A stretch of DNA of 49,205 bases, from assembly GCA_910586665.1 (NCBI GenBank), contig CAJUIX010000024.1, positions 1 through 49,205 of the forward strand, written 5' to 3'. Below, in pieces: positions 42,898 to 49,205 of the stretch. Every line of letters starts with the position of its first letter. Within the stretch, counting starts at the first letter, position 1. Under the pieces are notes generated by a model. That model was given only the letters and a program-made list of their open reading frames with translations, was not told the origin of the DNA and ran no database searches. This DNA is from an uncultured Duncaniella sp. (GTDB taxonomy: Bacteria; Bacteroidota; Bacteroidia; Bacteroidales; Muribaculaceae). A program made the position numbers and the translations under genes.

Positions 42898-43137
42898 ATG
42901 ATACTCAAAATCATATCGGCAGAAGACATCGTGTTTCAGGGCGAAGTCAAGGTGGTGCACCTTCCCGGCACCCTCGGAGCCTTTACTGTCCTCCCCGGCC
43001 ACGCCTCCCTGATTTCCACACTCACTCCCGGCGACATCCGCTACACCGCCGCCGCTGACGGCGAGGAGCACAAGGTCGCGGTCGAAGGCGGCATCGTCGA
43101 CGTCGATTCCAACATTGTGTCCGTCTGCATTTATTAA
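42898..43137 (+). CDS. atpC: F1Fo ATP synthase subunit epsilon, short form
   Basis: 79 residues, covering only the N-terminal beta-sandwich that binds gamma and the c-ring (LKIISAEDIVFQGEV at the start, LPGTLGAFTVLPGHA, AVEGGIVDV). The two-helix C-terminal domain, which in E. coli inhibits ATP hydrolysis, is absent. Short epsilon subunits are usual in this phylum. Spacing to atpB is about 14 bases. Confidence 0.93.
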   Translation: MILKIISAEDIVFQGEVKVVHLPGTLGAFTVLPGHASLISTLTPGDIRYTAAADGEEHKVAVEGGIVDVDSNIVSVCIY

Positions 43138-43151
43138 TACCCCCAACGGTG

Positions 43152-44327
43152 ATGATGAAAAGAAACATATTGACAGCGCTACTCCTGGCAGTCTTCTCGC
43201 TGGCCCTCCCGCTGAGAGTCTGTGCGGCGGAGGAAACCCCGCTTGACTCCCTCGTCGAGAAGGACAGCTCCATCGACGCCCAGGGTATCATCTTTGACCA
43301 CCTCGGCGACCGCTACGGCTGGGAGGTGCCTTTCAATCACCACAAGTCAATCCCCCTCCCGGTCATCGTCTGGGGTAGCGACGGCCTCCACGTCTTCTCC
43401 TCCGCCCGCATCGACCACGGCCAGACCTACCGCGACGGCAACGCAGAGTTCCGCCTCGCCGGTGCCGGCAGCCCCCACAAGGGGAAGGTCATAGAGATTG
43501 TCGACGGCAAGGAGGTCAAGCCCGTCCTCGACATTTCGATTACCAAGAACGTCTGCGGCATCTTCATTGCCGTGCTCCTTGTCATCTGGGCTATCCTCAA
43601 CGTGGCCCGCTGGCACCGCACACAGGGCATGAAGGGCCCGCGCAAGATGACGGGCGCCGTCGAGTTTGTCATACTCTTCATATATGACGGCGTCATCAAG
43701 CCCACCCTCAAGTCGAGGGCCGATAAGTTTGCCCCCTATCTGCTGACGGTGTTCTTCTTCATCCTCGTGATGAACCTCCTCGGCCTCATCGTCATCTTCC
43801 CCGGTGGCGCAAACCTTACGGGCAACATCGCCGTCACCCTCGTGCTCGCGATTATCACCTTCCTCATCACCAACATCTTCGCCACGAAGCACTACTGGAA
43901 GGAGATTTTCAACCCCGACGTCCCCTGGTGGCTCAAGTGGCCCCTCCCGATTATGCCTATCATCGAGATATTCGGCATCTTCACAAAGCCCGCGGCCCTC
44001 ACTGTCCGTCTCTTCGCCAACATGATGGGCGGCCACATGATTGTCATCGTGCTCACGCTCCTGATTTTCATCTTTGCCGCAATGGGCCCCGTGGTCACCG
44101 GCGCCACCGCCGTGGTGAGCATCATATTCTCGATATTCATGCTCCTCATCGACGTCCTCGTCAGCTTCATCCAGGCCTACGTCTTCACCATGCTCTCCAC
44201 CCTATTCATAGCCCTCGGGCAGGAGGAAGGCCATGAGGAGCACAAGAAGGAAGGCGACGAGGCCCACGGAAAGAAAGCTCCCGCCCAGACCCTCGCCGCA
44301 GCTCCCGCCCAAACCAACCAAGCATAA
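43152..44327 (+). CDS. atpB: F1Fo ATP synthase subunit a with extended N-terminus
   Basis: Membrane proton-channel subunit, 391 residues from ATG 43152 (the next ATG at 43155 is equally possible). Compared with about 270 residues in E. coli, it has an added N-terminal signal-like segment and a soluble stretch of about 100 residues (with FDHLGDRYGWEVPFNHHKS). The conserved channel region is intact: PAALTVRLFANMMGGH holds the essential Arg. The C-terminus adds a His/Glu/Lys- and Ala/Pro-rich tail. The extension occurs in other Bacteroidota; its role is not established here. A short gap leads to atpE. Confidence 0.93.
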   Translation: MMKRNILTALLLAVFSLALPLRVCAAEETPLDSLVEKDSSIDAQGIIFDHLGDRYGWEVPFNHHKSIPLPVIVWGSDGLHVFSSARIDHGQTYRDGNAEFRLAGAGSPHKGKVIEIVDGKEVKPVLDISITKNVCGIFIAVLLVIWAILNVARWHRTQGMKGPRKMTGAVEFVILFIYDGVIKPTLKSRADKFAPYLLTVFFFILVMNLLGLIVIFPGGANLTGNIAVTLVLAIITFLITNIFATKHYWKEIFNPDVPWWLKWPLPIMPIIEIFGIFTKPAALTVRLFANMMGGHMIVIVLTLLIFIFAAMGPVVTGATAVVSIIFSIFMLLIDVLVSFIQAYVFTMLSTLFIALGQEEGHEEHKKEGDEAHGKKAPAQTLAAAPAQTNQA

Positions 44328-44368
44328 TTTATAAAAAAATACATAAACCCTTTTAATCTCCCGCAATT

Positions 44369-44617
44369 ATGTTAGCAATGATTTTAGCAGCTATCGAAGG
44401 AACCCTTGGCATCGGCGTATGTATCGGTGCAGCAATCGCAGCAATTGGTGCCGGCATCGGCATCGGTAAAATCGGTGGCTCCGCAATGGAGGCAATCGCC
44501 CGCCAGCCCGAGTCGACAGGCGACATCCGCAGTAACATGATCGTTATCGCTGCCCTTATCGAAGGTGTGGCCCTCTTCGCTGTTATCGTTTGTATCCTCG
44601 CAATGTTTGTGGGCTGA
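44369..44617 (+). CDS. atpE: F1Fo ATP synthase subunit c
   Basis: 82-residue hairpin of two membrane helices forming the rotor ring. The ion-binding carboxylate is E65 in ALIEGVALF. The residues that define sodium-type rings (Gln in helix 1, and Ser or Thr directly after the Glu with a later Tyr) are missing: helix 1 is Gly/Ile-rich and E65 is followed by Gly-Val. This indicates proton coupling. The polar loop EAIARQPE (41-48) is the F1 contact. Confidence 0.95.
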   Translation: MLAMILAAIEGTLGIGVCIGAAIAAIGAGIGIGKIGGSAMEAIARQPESTGDIRSNMIVIAALIEGVALFAVIVCILAMFVG

Positions 44618-44641
44618 TTCCACGCTTCAATTCTTTGAAAA

Positions 44642-45139
44642 ATGGAACTTTTCACGCCTGATTTCGGTCTGGTATTCTGGATGTTCGTGTCATTCGCCGT
44701 CCTCTTCTTCATCCTGTGGAAGTGGGGCTGGCCGGTGATCATGAAGGGAGTGTCTGACCGAGCCGACCTCATCGACAAAGGTGTGGAGTATGCTCAAAAT
44801 GCCAAACAACAGCTTGACCATGCCCGCGAAGAGGCGGATAAATACATAGCCGACGCACGTCGCCAGCAGGCCGACATGCTCCGCGAGGCCGACAAGATGA
44901 AGTCACAGATCATCGAGGAAGCCCGCTCAGCAGCCCAGTCAGAGGCCAAGAAGGTGATGGACGCCGCAAAAGTCTCTATCGAACAGGAGCGCAAGCAGGC
45001 CGAACAGCAGTTCCGCAACGAGGTCTCCTCATTCGCCCTCGACATCGCGCAGAAAGTCGTGCGCAACCAGATGAAGGACGAGAAGGCCCAGGAACAGCTC
45101 GTCAGCTCGCTGCTCGACGAAATGGAGAAGCAGAACTAA
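44642..45139 (+). CDS. atpF: F1Fo ATP synthase subunit b
   Basis: 165 residues: one N-terminal membrane helix (about 8-28, DFGLVFWMFVSFAVLFFILW) followed by a long, highly charged coiled coil that forms the peripheral stalk. The end EKAQEQLVSSLLDEMEKQN is typical. The gene is followed by a 144-base gap with a very strong hairpin before atpH, unlike the tight spacing elsewhere in the cluster. Confidence 0.94.
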   Translation: MELFTPDFGLVFWMFVSFAVLFFILWKWGWPVIMKGVSDRADLIDKGVEYAQNAKQQLDHAREEADKYIADARRQQADMLREADKMKSQIIEEARSAAQSEAKKVMDAAKVSIEQERKQAEQQFRNEVSSFALDIAQKVVRNQMKDEKAQEQLVSSLLDEMEKQN

Positions 45140-45148
45140 GGCCCACCC

Positions 45149-45184
45149 GCCTCCCCCGGTAGCCGCGCCGCCGCCGGGGGAGGC
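45149..45184 (+). promoter_or_regulatory. Strong intercistronic hairpin between atpF and atpH
   Basis: GCCTCCCCCGG (45149-45159) pairs perfectly with CCGGGGGAGGC (45174-45184), a very GC-rich 11-bp stem with a 14-base loop, starting 10 bases after the atpF stop. No T-run follows. It probably slows decay from the 3' side or partially stops polymerase, which would adjust amounts of the membrane subunits against delta, alpha and gamma. Confidence 0.6.
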
Positions 45185-45283
45185 AGGACGCCGGAAGCTC
45201 AGCGCCCCCGTCTCCGACCCCTCCCCCTGTAAACCAAAAAATTCTCTAAGATTACAATCCTCTAAGGCTCTCATCTCCACGCA

Positions 45284-45829
45284 ATGAACCAAGGTCTCAT
45301 CCCCAGCCGCTACGCAAAGGCCCTCTTTGAGTTCGCCTCAGAAAAAGGCGCCGACACCCGTATCTATGAGCTGATGCACACCCTCGAAAGCTCCTTCGCT
45401 TCCGAGACGTCGATGCAGCAGGTCGTGGCCAATCCCTTTATCCCGGCCGCTGACAAGGAGAAGCTCCTCGCATCAGCCGCAGGTGCCGACAAGAAGGATG
45501 AAGTGTTTGAGCGCTTTATGCGGCTCCTGGCCGACAACAACCGCCTCGACGCCGCACGCGACATCGCGCTCGCATACATGAAACTCTACCGTAGCGAGCA
45601 CCGCATCTACCTTGTGACCGTAACGTCGGCCGCTCCAATGGGTGCAGCTGAGGAGGATCGTCTGAAATCACTCATCGAGCGCCACCTCGGAGGCGCCACT
45701 ATGGAGTATCACCACCGTGTCGACCCCGACCTGATTGGCGGATTCACCGTCACTATCAACAACGAGAAGCTCGACGCTTCCGTGGCCGATGAGCTGAAGC
45801 AATTGCGTCTAAAACTTTTAAGCAACTAA
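45284..45829 (+). CDS. atpH: F1Fo ATP synthase subunit delta
   Basis: 181-residue OSCP/delta subunit linking the peripheral stalk to the F1 head. The N-terminal helical domain begins IPSRYAKALFEFA; the C-terminal part has the family motif DLIGGFTVTINNEKLDASV and ends LKQLRLKLL. Length is standard. It is followed 25 bases later by atpA. Confidence 0.95.
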   Translation: MNQGLIPSRYAKALFEFASEKGADTRIYELMHTLESSFASETSMQQVVANPFIPAADKEKLLASAAGADKKDEVFERFMRLLADNNRLDAARDIALAYMKLYRSEHRIYLVTVTSAAPMGAAEEDRLKSLIERHLGGATMEYHHRVDPDLIGGFTVTINNEKLDASVADELKQLRLKLLSN

Positions 45830-45854
45830 CCATTTTCACACCCCCTATATCACA

Positions 45855-47426
45855 ATGATTAACCCAAGCGAGATATCTCAGGTATTAAAACAGCAACTCG
45901 AGAATATCAACTCCAAAGTTTCCTTCGAGGAGACGGGAGTCGTACTTGAAGTCGGCGACGGTGTGGCCCATGTCTATGGACTTGACAACGTCTGCGCCAA
46001 CGAGCTTGTAGAATTTGAAAACGGAGTGAAAGGTGTAGCCCTCAACCTTGAGGAGAGTAATGTGGGTGTCATCCTGCTCAATAATGTCAACAAGGTCACC
46101 GAGAACATGACCGTCAAGCGCACCGGCGAGATTGCGTCAATCCACGTCGGCGAAGGCGTCTTCGGCCGCGTCATCAACGTCCTCGGCGAGCCTATCGACG
46201 GCCGCGGACCAATCCAGGGCGAGCTCCTGCCCATGCCCCTCGAGCGCAAGGCCCCCGGCGTCATCTTCCGCCAGCCCGTGAAGCAGCCCCTCCAGACAGG
46301 CCTCAAGGCCATTGACTCTATGGTGCCCATAGGCCGCGGACAGCGCGAGCTCATCATCGGCGACCGCCAGATCGGCAAGACCGCCATCGCCATTGACACC
46401 ATTATCAACCAGCGCGCCAACTTTGAAGCCGGTAAGCCCGTCTACTGTATCTATGTGGCTATCGGACAGAAAGCATCATCGGTAGCCTCCACCGTCGAGA
46501 CCCTCCGCCAGCACGGAGCGCTCGACTACACCGTGGTCGTTGCCGCTACAGCCGCCGACTCCGCCTCCATGCGCTACTACGCGCCCTTCGCAGGCGTCGC
46601 AATCGGCGAATACATCCGCGACACGGGCCGTGACGCCCTCATCGTCTACGACGACCTCTCGAAGCAGGCCGTGGCCTATCGCGAAATCTCGCTCATCCTC
46701 AAGCGCCCCTCCGGCCGCGAGGCATATCCGGGCGACATCTTCTATCTTCACAGCCGCCTGCTCGAGCGCGCAGCCAAGATTATCGACAACCAGCAGGTGG
46801 CCGCCAACATGAACGACCTCCCCGAGTCGCTCAAAGGCCGCGTCAAGGGAGGTGGCTCGCTCACAGCGCTCCCGATTATCGAGACACAGGCAGGCGACGT
46901 GTCGGCCTACATCCCGACCAACGTAATCTCAATCACCGACGGCCAGATCTTCCTCGAGACAGCCCTCTTCAACCGCGGTATCCGCCCGGCCATCAACGTG
47001 GGTATCTCCGTGTCGCGTGTGGGTGGCAATGCCCAGATCAAGTCGATGAAGAAGGTCGCAGGTACGCTCAAAATCGACCAAGCACAGTTCCGCGAGCTCG
47101 AATCGTTCACCAAGTTCGGCGGCGACATCGACCCCGTCACCGCACGCGTCATCGACAAGGGCCGTAAGAACGAGCGCCTACTCATCCAGCCCCAGTACTC
47201 CCCGATGAAGGTCGAGGACGAGGTCGCAGTCATCTACTGCGGCACCCGCGGACTCCTTGAGAACGTTCCCCTCGACAAGGTGGCCGAATTTGAGAAAAAC
47301 TTCCTCCAGCTCGTCGCAGCCAAGTATCCCGAAGTCATGGAGACAATCCGTGCCGGCAAGCTCGACGACGACGTGACTGCCAAGCTCGCCGAGGCTGCTG
47401 AAGAAATCTCCGCTTCATATAAATAA
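45855..47426 (+). CDS. atpA: F1Fo ATP synthase subunit alpha
   Basis: Regulatory nucleotide-binding subunit of F1, 523 residues. The P-loop GDRQIGKT is at 169-176. VYVAIGQK-type segments, LKRPSGREAYPGD, and the conserved SVSRVGGNAQ near the catalytic interface (Arg finger) are intact. It begins MINPSEISQVLKQQLEN, a normal alpha N-terminus. The length is about ten residues above the E. coli enzyme. Confidence 0.97.
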   Translation: MINPSEISQVLKQQLENINSKVSFEETGVVLEVGDGVAHVYGLDNVCANELVEFENGVKGVALNLEESNVGVILLNNVNKVTENMTVKRTGEIASIHVGEGVFGRVINVLGEPIDGRGPIQGELLPMPLERKAPGVIFRQPVKQPLQTGLKAIDSMVPIGRGQRELIIGDRQIGKTAIAIDTIINQRANFEAGKPVYCIYVAIGQKASSVASTVETLRQHGALDYTVVVAATAADSASMRYYAPFAGVAIGEYIRDTGRDALIVYDDLSKQAVAYREISLILKRPSGREAYPGDIFYLHSRLLERAAKIIDNQQVAANMNDLPESLKGRVKGGGSLTALPIIETQAGDVSAYIPTNVISITDGQIFLETALFNRGIRPAINVGISVSRVGGNAQIKSMKKVAGTLKIDQAQFRELESFTKFGGDIDPVTARVIDKGRKNERLLIQPQYSPMKVEDEVAVIYCGTRGLLENVPLDKVAEFEKNFLQLVAAKYPEVMETIRAGKLDDDVTAKLAEAAEEISASYK

Positions 47427-47466
47427 ATCCCCTCACAATATCCCCTGACATCCAAGCATCAGTTTT

Positions 47467-48351
47467 ATGGCAACACTTCGCGAACTTAAAGGACGCATCG
47501 GCTCCGTGGCCTCGAGTGAGAAAATCACGGGAGCCATGAAGATGATTTCCTCGGCCAAGATGCACCGCGCCGAGGGCGATCTCCGACGCCTCCTGCCCTT
47601 CCGCCAACAGATTGAGAACATCATCGGCAACCTTCTTTCGGCCGATGCGGAGTTCTCGTCACCCCTCACGGCCGAGCGCGATGTCAAGTCAGCCGCAATA
47701 GTGGTGTTTGGTTCCGACGACGGCCTCTGCGGTGCCTACAATATCAACATATTCAAGGACCTGCTCGGTGTCATCGCCAACTTCCGTCAGAAATATGGCA
47801 CGTCGCCGCGCCTGACGGTCATAGCCGTAGGCCGCAAGATGTTCAAGGCATGTTCGAAGCTCAGACTGCCCGGTGTCACGGTCGAAGCCGCCCCGGGTGT
47901 CGACTCCAAGTCGACAGGAGCCGAGGTCAAGGCCTTCACCCTCGGGCTGGAGCAGCGCTTCCTCGACGGCGAGTTTGACAAAGTGGACCTTCTCTACATG
48001 AATTTCCAGTCCGTCAGTCGCCAGCGCGTCAAGTGCGACCCCCTTCTCCCCGTGAGTGCCGACACATTCACCACCGAGGGTGTCACCGCCCTCTGCCGCC
48101 CCTACATCTTCGAGCCTGACGCCGCTACGATTTTCGTCTCCGTGCTCCCGATGTTCCTCCTCGCGGTCATGCAGGAGATTTTCACCGAGAACCGCGCTTC
48201 GGAGCAGGCCGCGCGCATCATGGCCATGCAGAGCGCCAACGACAACGCCAAAAAACTCCTCGACCAGCTCCGGCTCGAGTACAACAAGCTCCGCCAGGCT
48301 GCAATCACGACTGAACTCCTTGACATTGTCGGCGGCCAGATCCGCGATTAG
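47467..48351 (+). CDS. atpG: F1Fo ATP synthase subunit gamma
   Basis: Central rotor shaft, 294 residues. The N-terminal coiled-coil motif LKGRIGSVASSEKITGAMKMISS and the C-terminal helix SANDNAKKLLDQLRLEYNKLRQAAITTELLDIVGG are characteristic. GSDDGLCGAYN is the conserved Rossmann-like segment. It is the last ATP synthase gene of the set, and 77 bases later nuoI begins. Confidence 0.96.
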   Translation: MATLRELKGRIGSVASSEKITGAMKMISSAKMHRAEGDLRRLLPFRQQIENIIGNLLSADAEFSSPLTAERDVKSAAIVVFGSDDGLCGAYNINIFKDLLGVIANFRQKYGTSPRLTVIAVGRKMFKACSKLRLPGVTVEAAPGVDSKSTGAEVKAFTLGLEQRFLDGEFDKVDLLYMNFQSVSRQRVKCDPLLPVSADTFTTEGVTALCRPYIFEPDAATIFVSVLPMFLLAVMQEIFTENRASEQAARIMAMQSANDNAKKLLDQLRLEYNKLRQAAITTELLDIVGGQIRD

Positions 48352-48428
48352 CCCGGACCCGGCCCCCGCCGCAAAGTCATCACCCCAACCACTACGAATA
48401 ATTAAAGCACAACAGATAATAAACCGAC

Positions 48429-49175
48429 ATGGGAAGTGTAAAAGAGTATTTCTCAAATCTTGGCTCCGGCATCGCAAGCCTTGTCAAAGGCATGCAGGTG
48501 ACCGGTAAGGAATTTGTCACACCCAAAATTACCGAAGAGTATCCCGACAACCGCGACAACCTCCCTGTGGCCGACCGCTTCAGGGCCGTCCTTACTTTGA
48601 AGTATGACGACCAGGGCAACCACAAGTGTATCGCCTGCGGCACATGCGAGCGCGTCTGCCCCAACGGGACCATCTCGCTCGACATCAAGACTGTCGACAC
48701 CTGGGACGGCAAGAAGAAAAAGAAACTTGACAAGTATATCTACGACCTCGGAAGCTGCACATTCTGCCAGCTATGCGTCACAAACTGCCCCACCGACGCC
48801 CTCGAATTCTCCAACGACTTCGAGCAGGCCGTCTTCACCCGTGGCAAACTCGTTGAGCAGCTCAATTACCTTCCCGAGAAGGAAGAGCCCCAGCCCACAC
48901 CCGAGCAGATTGCCAGGATGAAGGCTGAGAAGGAGGCCAAGATTGCCGCAGCCAAGGCCGCAGCCGAGGCCAAGAAAGCCGCAGCAGCAGCCGGCGCCAC
49001 CCCCGCTCCCGCAGCAGCCCCGGCTCCCAAGCCCGCTGCCGACGACGCTGCCGCCAAAGCTCTCGCTGCCGCTGCCGGCGACCCCGTCAAAGAAGCCAAA
49101 ATCCGCGCGGCCCTCGAGAAAGCCGCCGCGCTCAAAGCCCAGCGTGAGGCAGCCAAAGGCTCCGACGCACAATAA
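48429..49175 (+). CDS. nuoI: NADH-quinone oxidoreductase subunit I with long Ala-rich tail
   Basis: Peripheral-arm ferredoxin-like subunit carrying clusters N6a and N6b. Two complete 4Fe-4S motifs are present: C67-C70-C73-C77 (CIACGTCERVCP) and C110-C113-C116-C120 (CTFCQLCVTNCP). The core ends near residue 150; the remaining roughly 100 residues are low-complexity, rich in Ala, Lys, Glu and Pro (KAAAEAKKAAAAAGATPAPA and similar), predicted partly helical and partly extended. Typical NuoI ends soon after the core. It is separated from nuoH by the whole ATP synthase set. nuoJ would be expected just beyond the window edge. Confidence 0.94.
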   Translation: MGSVKEYFSNLGSGIASLVKGMQVTGKEFVTPKITEEYPDNRDNLPVADRFRAVLTLKYDDQGNHKCIACGTCERVCPNGTISLDIKTVDTWDGKKKKKLDKYIYDLGSCTFCQLCVTNCPTDALEFSNDFEQAVFTRGKLVEQLNYLPEKEEPQPTPEQIARMKAEKEAKIAAAKAAAEAKKAAAAAGATPAPAAAPAPKPAADDAAAKALAAAAGDPVKEAKIRAALEKAAALKAQREAAKGSDAQ

Positions 49176-49205
49176 AGAAATTAATTACTATCACAGTATA
49201 TGGAA

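Noticed and set aside
44369..44617. Sodium-coupled ATP synthase
   Set aside because: Subunit c lacks the Gln in helix 1 and the Ser/Thr and Tyr around E65 that mark sodium-binding rings, so proton coupling is more likely.

Overview
The window looks like a chromosomal segment of a gut-type Bacteroidales bacterium, plausibly Muribaculaceae (inferred from gene content, not proven). Several things point that way: promoters of the Bacteroidota form TTTG-N19-22-TAnnTTTG before many genes, a SusB-type GH97 enzyme, a C10 protease with a type IX secretion sorting tail, a NuoCD fusion, a BioG-BioC fusion, and an ATP synthase gene order starting with atpD-atpC. No rRNA, tRNA, CRISPR array or intact transposase was seen.

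Layout. 1-3667: tryptophanase (tnaA, with a near-ideal promoter and a long inverted repeat at its 3' end), preceded by a GH67 alpha-glucuronidase. 3815-9508: a small secreted His-rich protein facing a four-gene leftward xylan cluster (carbohydrate esterase, GPH sugar symporter, GH10 xylanase lipoprotein, GH43). With GH67 this forms a glucuronoxylan-use locus without SusC/SusD. 9744-15841: leftward recJ-recQ, then a C11 peptidase lipoprotein followed by an MscS channel. 16084-17751: a large nucleoside kinase, rightward. 17752-18337: a gene-free island of inverted and tandem repeats. 18338-23679: a C10 cysteine protease translationally coupled to a lipoprotein of unknown function, and a SusB-like alpha-glucosidase, all leftward. 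23845-26572: ruvX, def and an ABC-F protein, rightward, ending at a nested palindrome. 26747-29961: a serpin with a predicted P1 methionine, a formate/nitrite channel with a small membrane protein, and a 3'-5' exonuclease. 30078-34601: biotin genes bioA-bioF-bioG/C-bioD, leftward. 34879-37145: two small outer-membrane beta-barrel genes flanking an AT-richer toxin-antitoxin-like pair whose toxin has an apparently shifted N-terminus.

37380-49205: the most striking part. nuoA-nuoB-nuoCD-nuoH is followed directly by a complete F1Fo ATP synthase set (atpD-C-B-E-F-H-A-G), and then nuoI; the window ends 30 bases later, where nuoJ would be expected. No nuoE, nuoF or nuoG lies between nuoCD and nuoH. 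All genes point the same way, and the only consensus promoter I found is ahead of nuoA, so respiratory Complex I and ATP synthase may be made from one transcription unit. Strong hairpins at nuoH/atpD and atpF/atpH could set relative subunit levels.

Beyond housekeeping genes, the window shows two themes. One is plant-fibre use (xylan, starch-type glucans). The other is host or competitor interaction at the cell surface (C10 and C11 proteases, an elastase-type serpin, indole production by TnaA).
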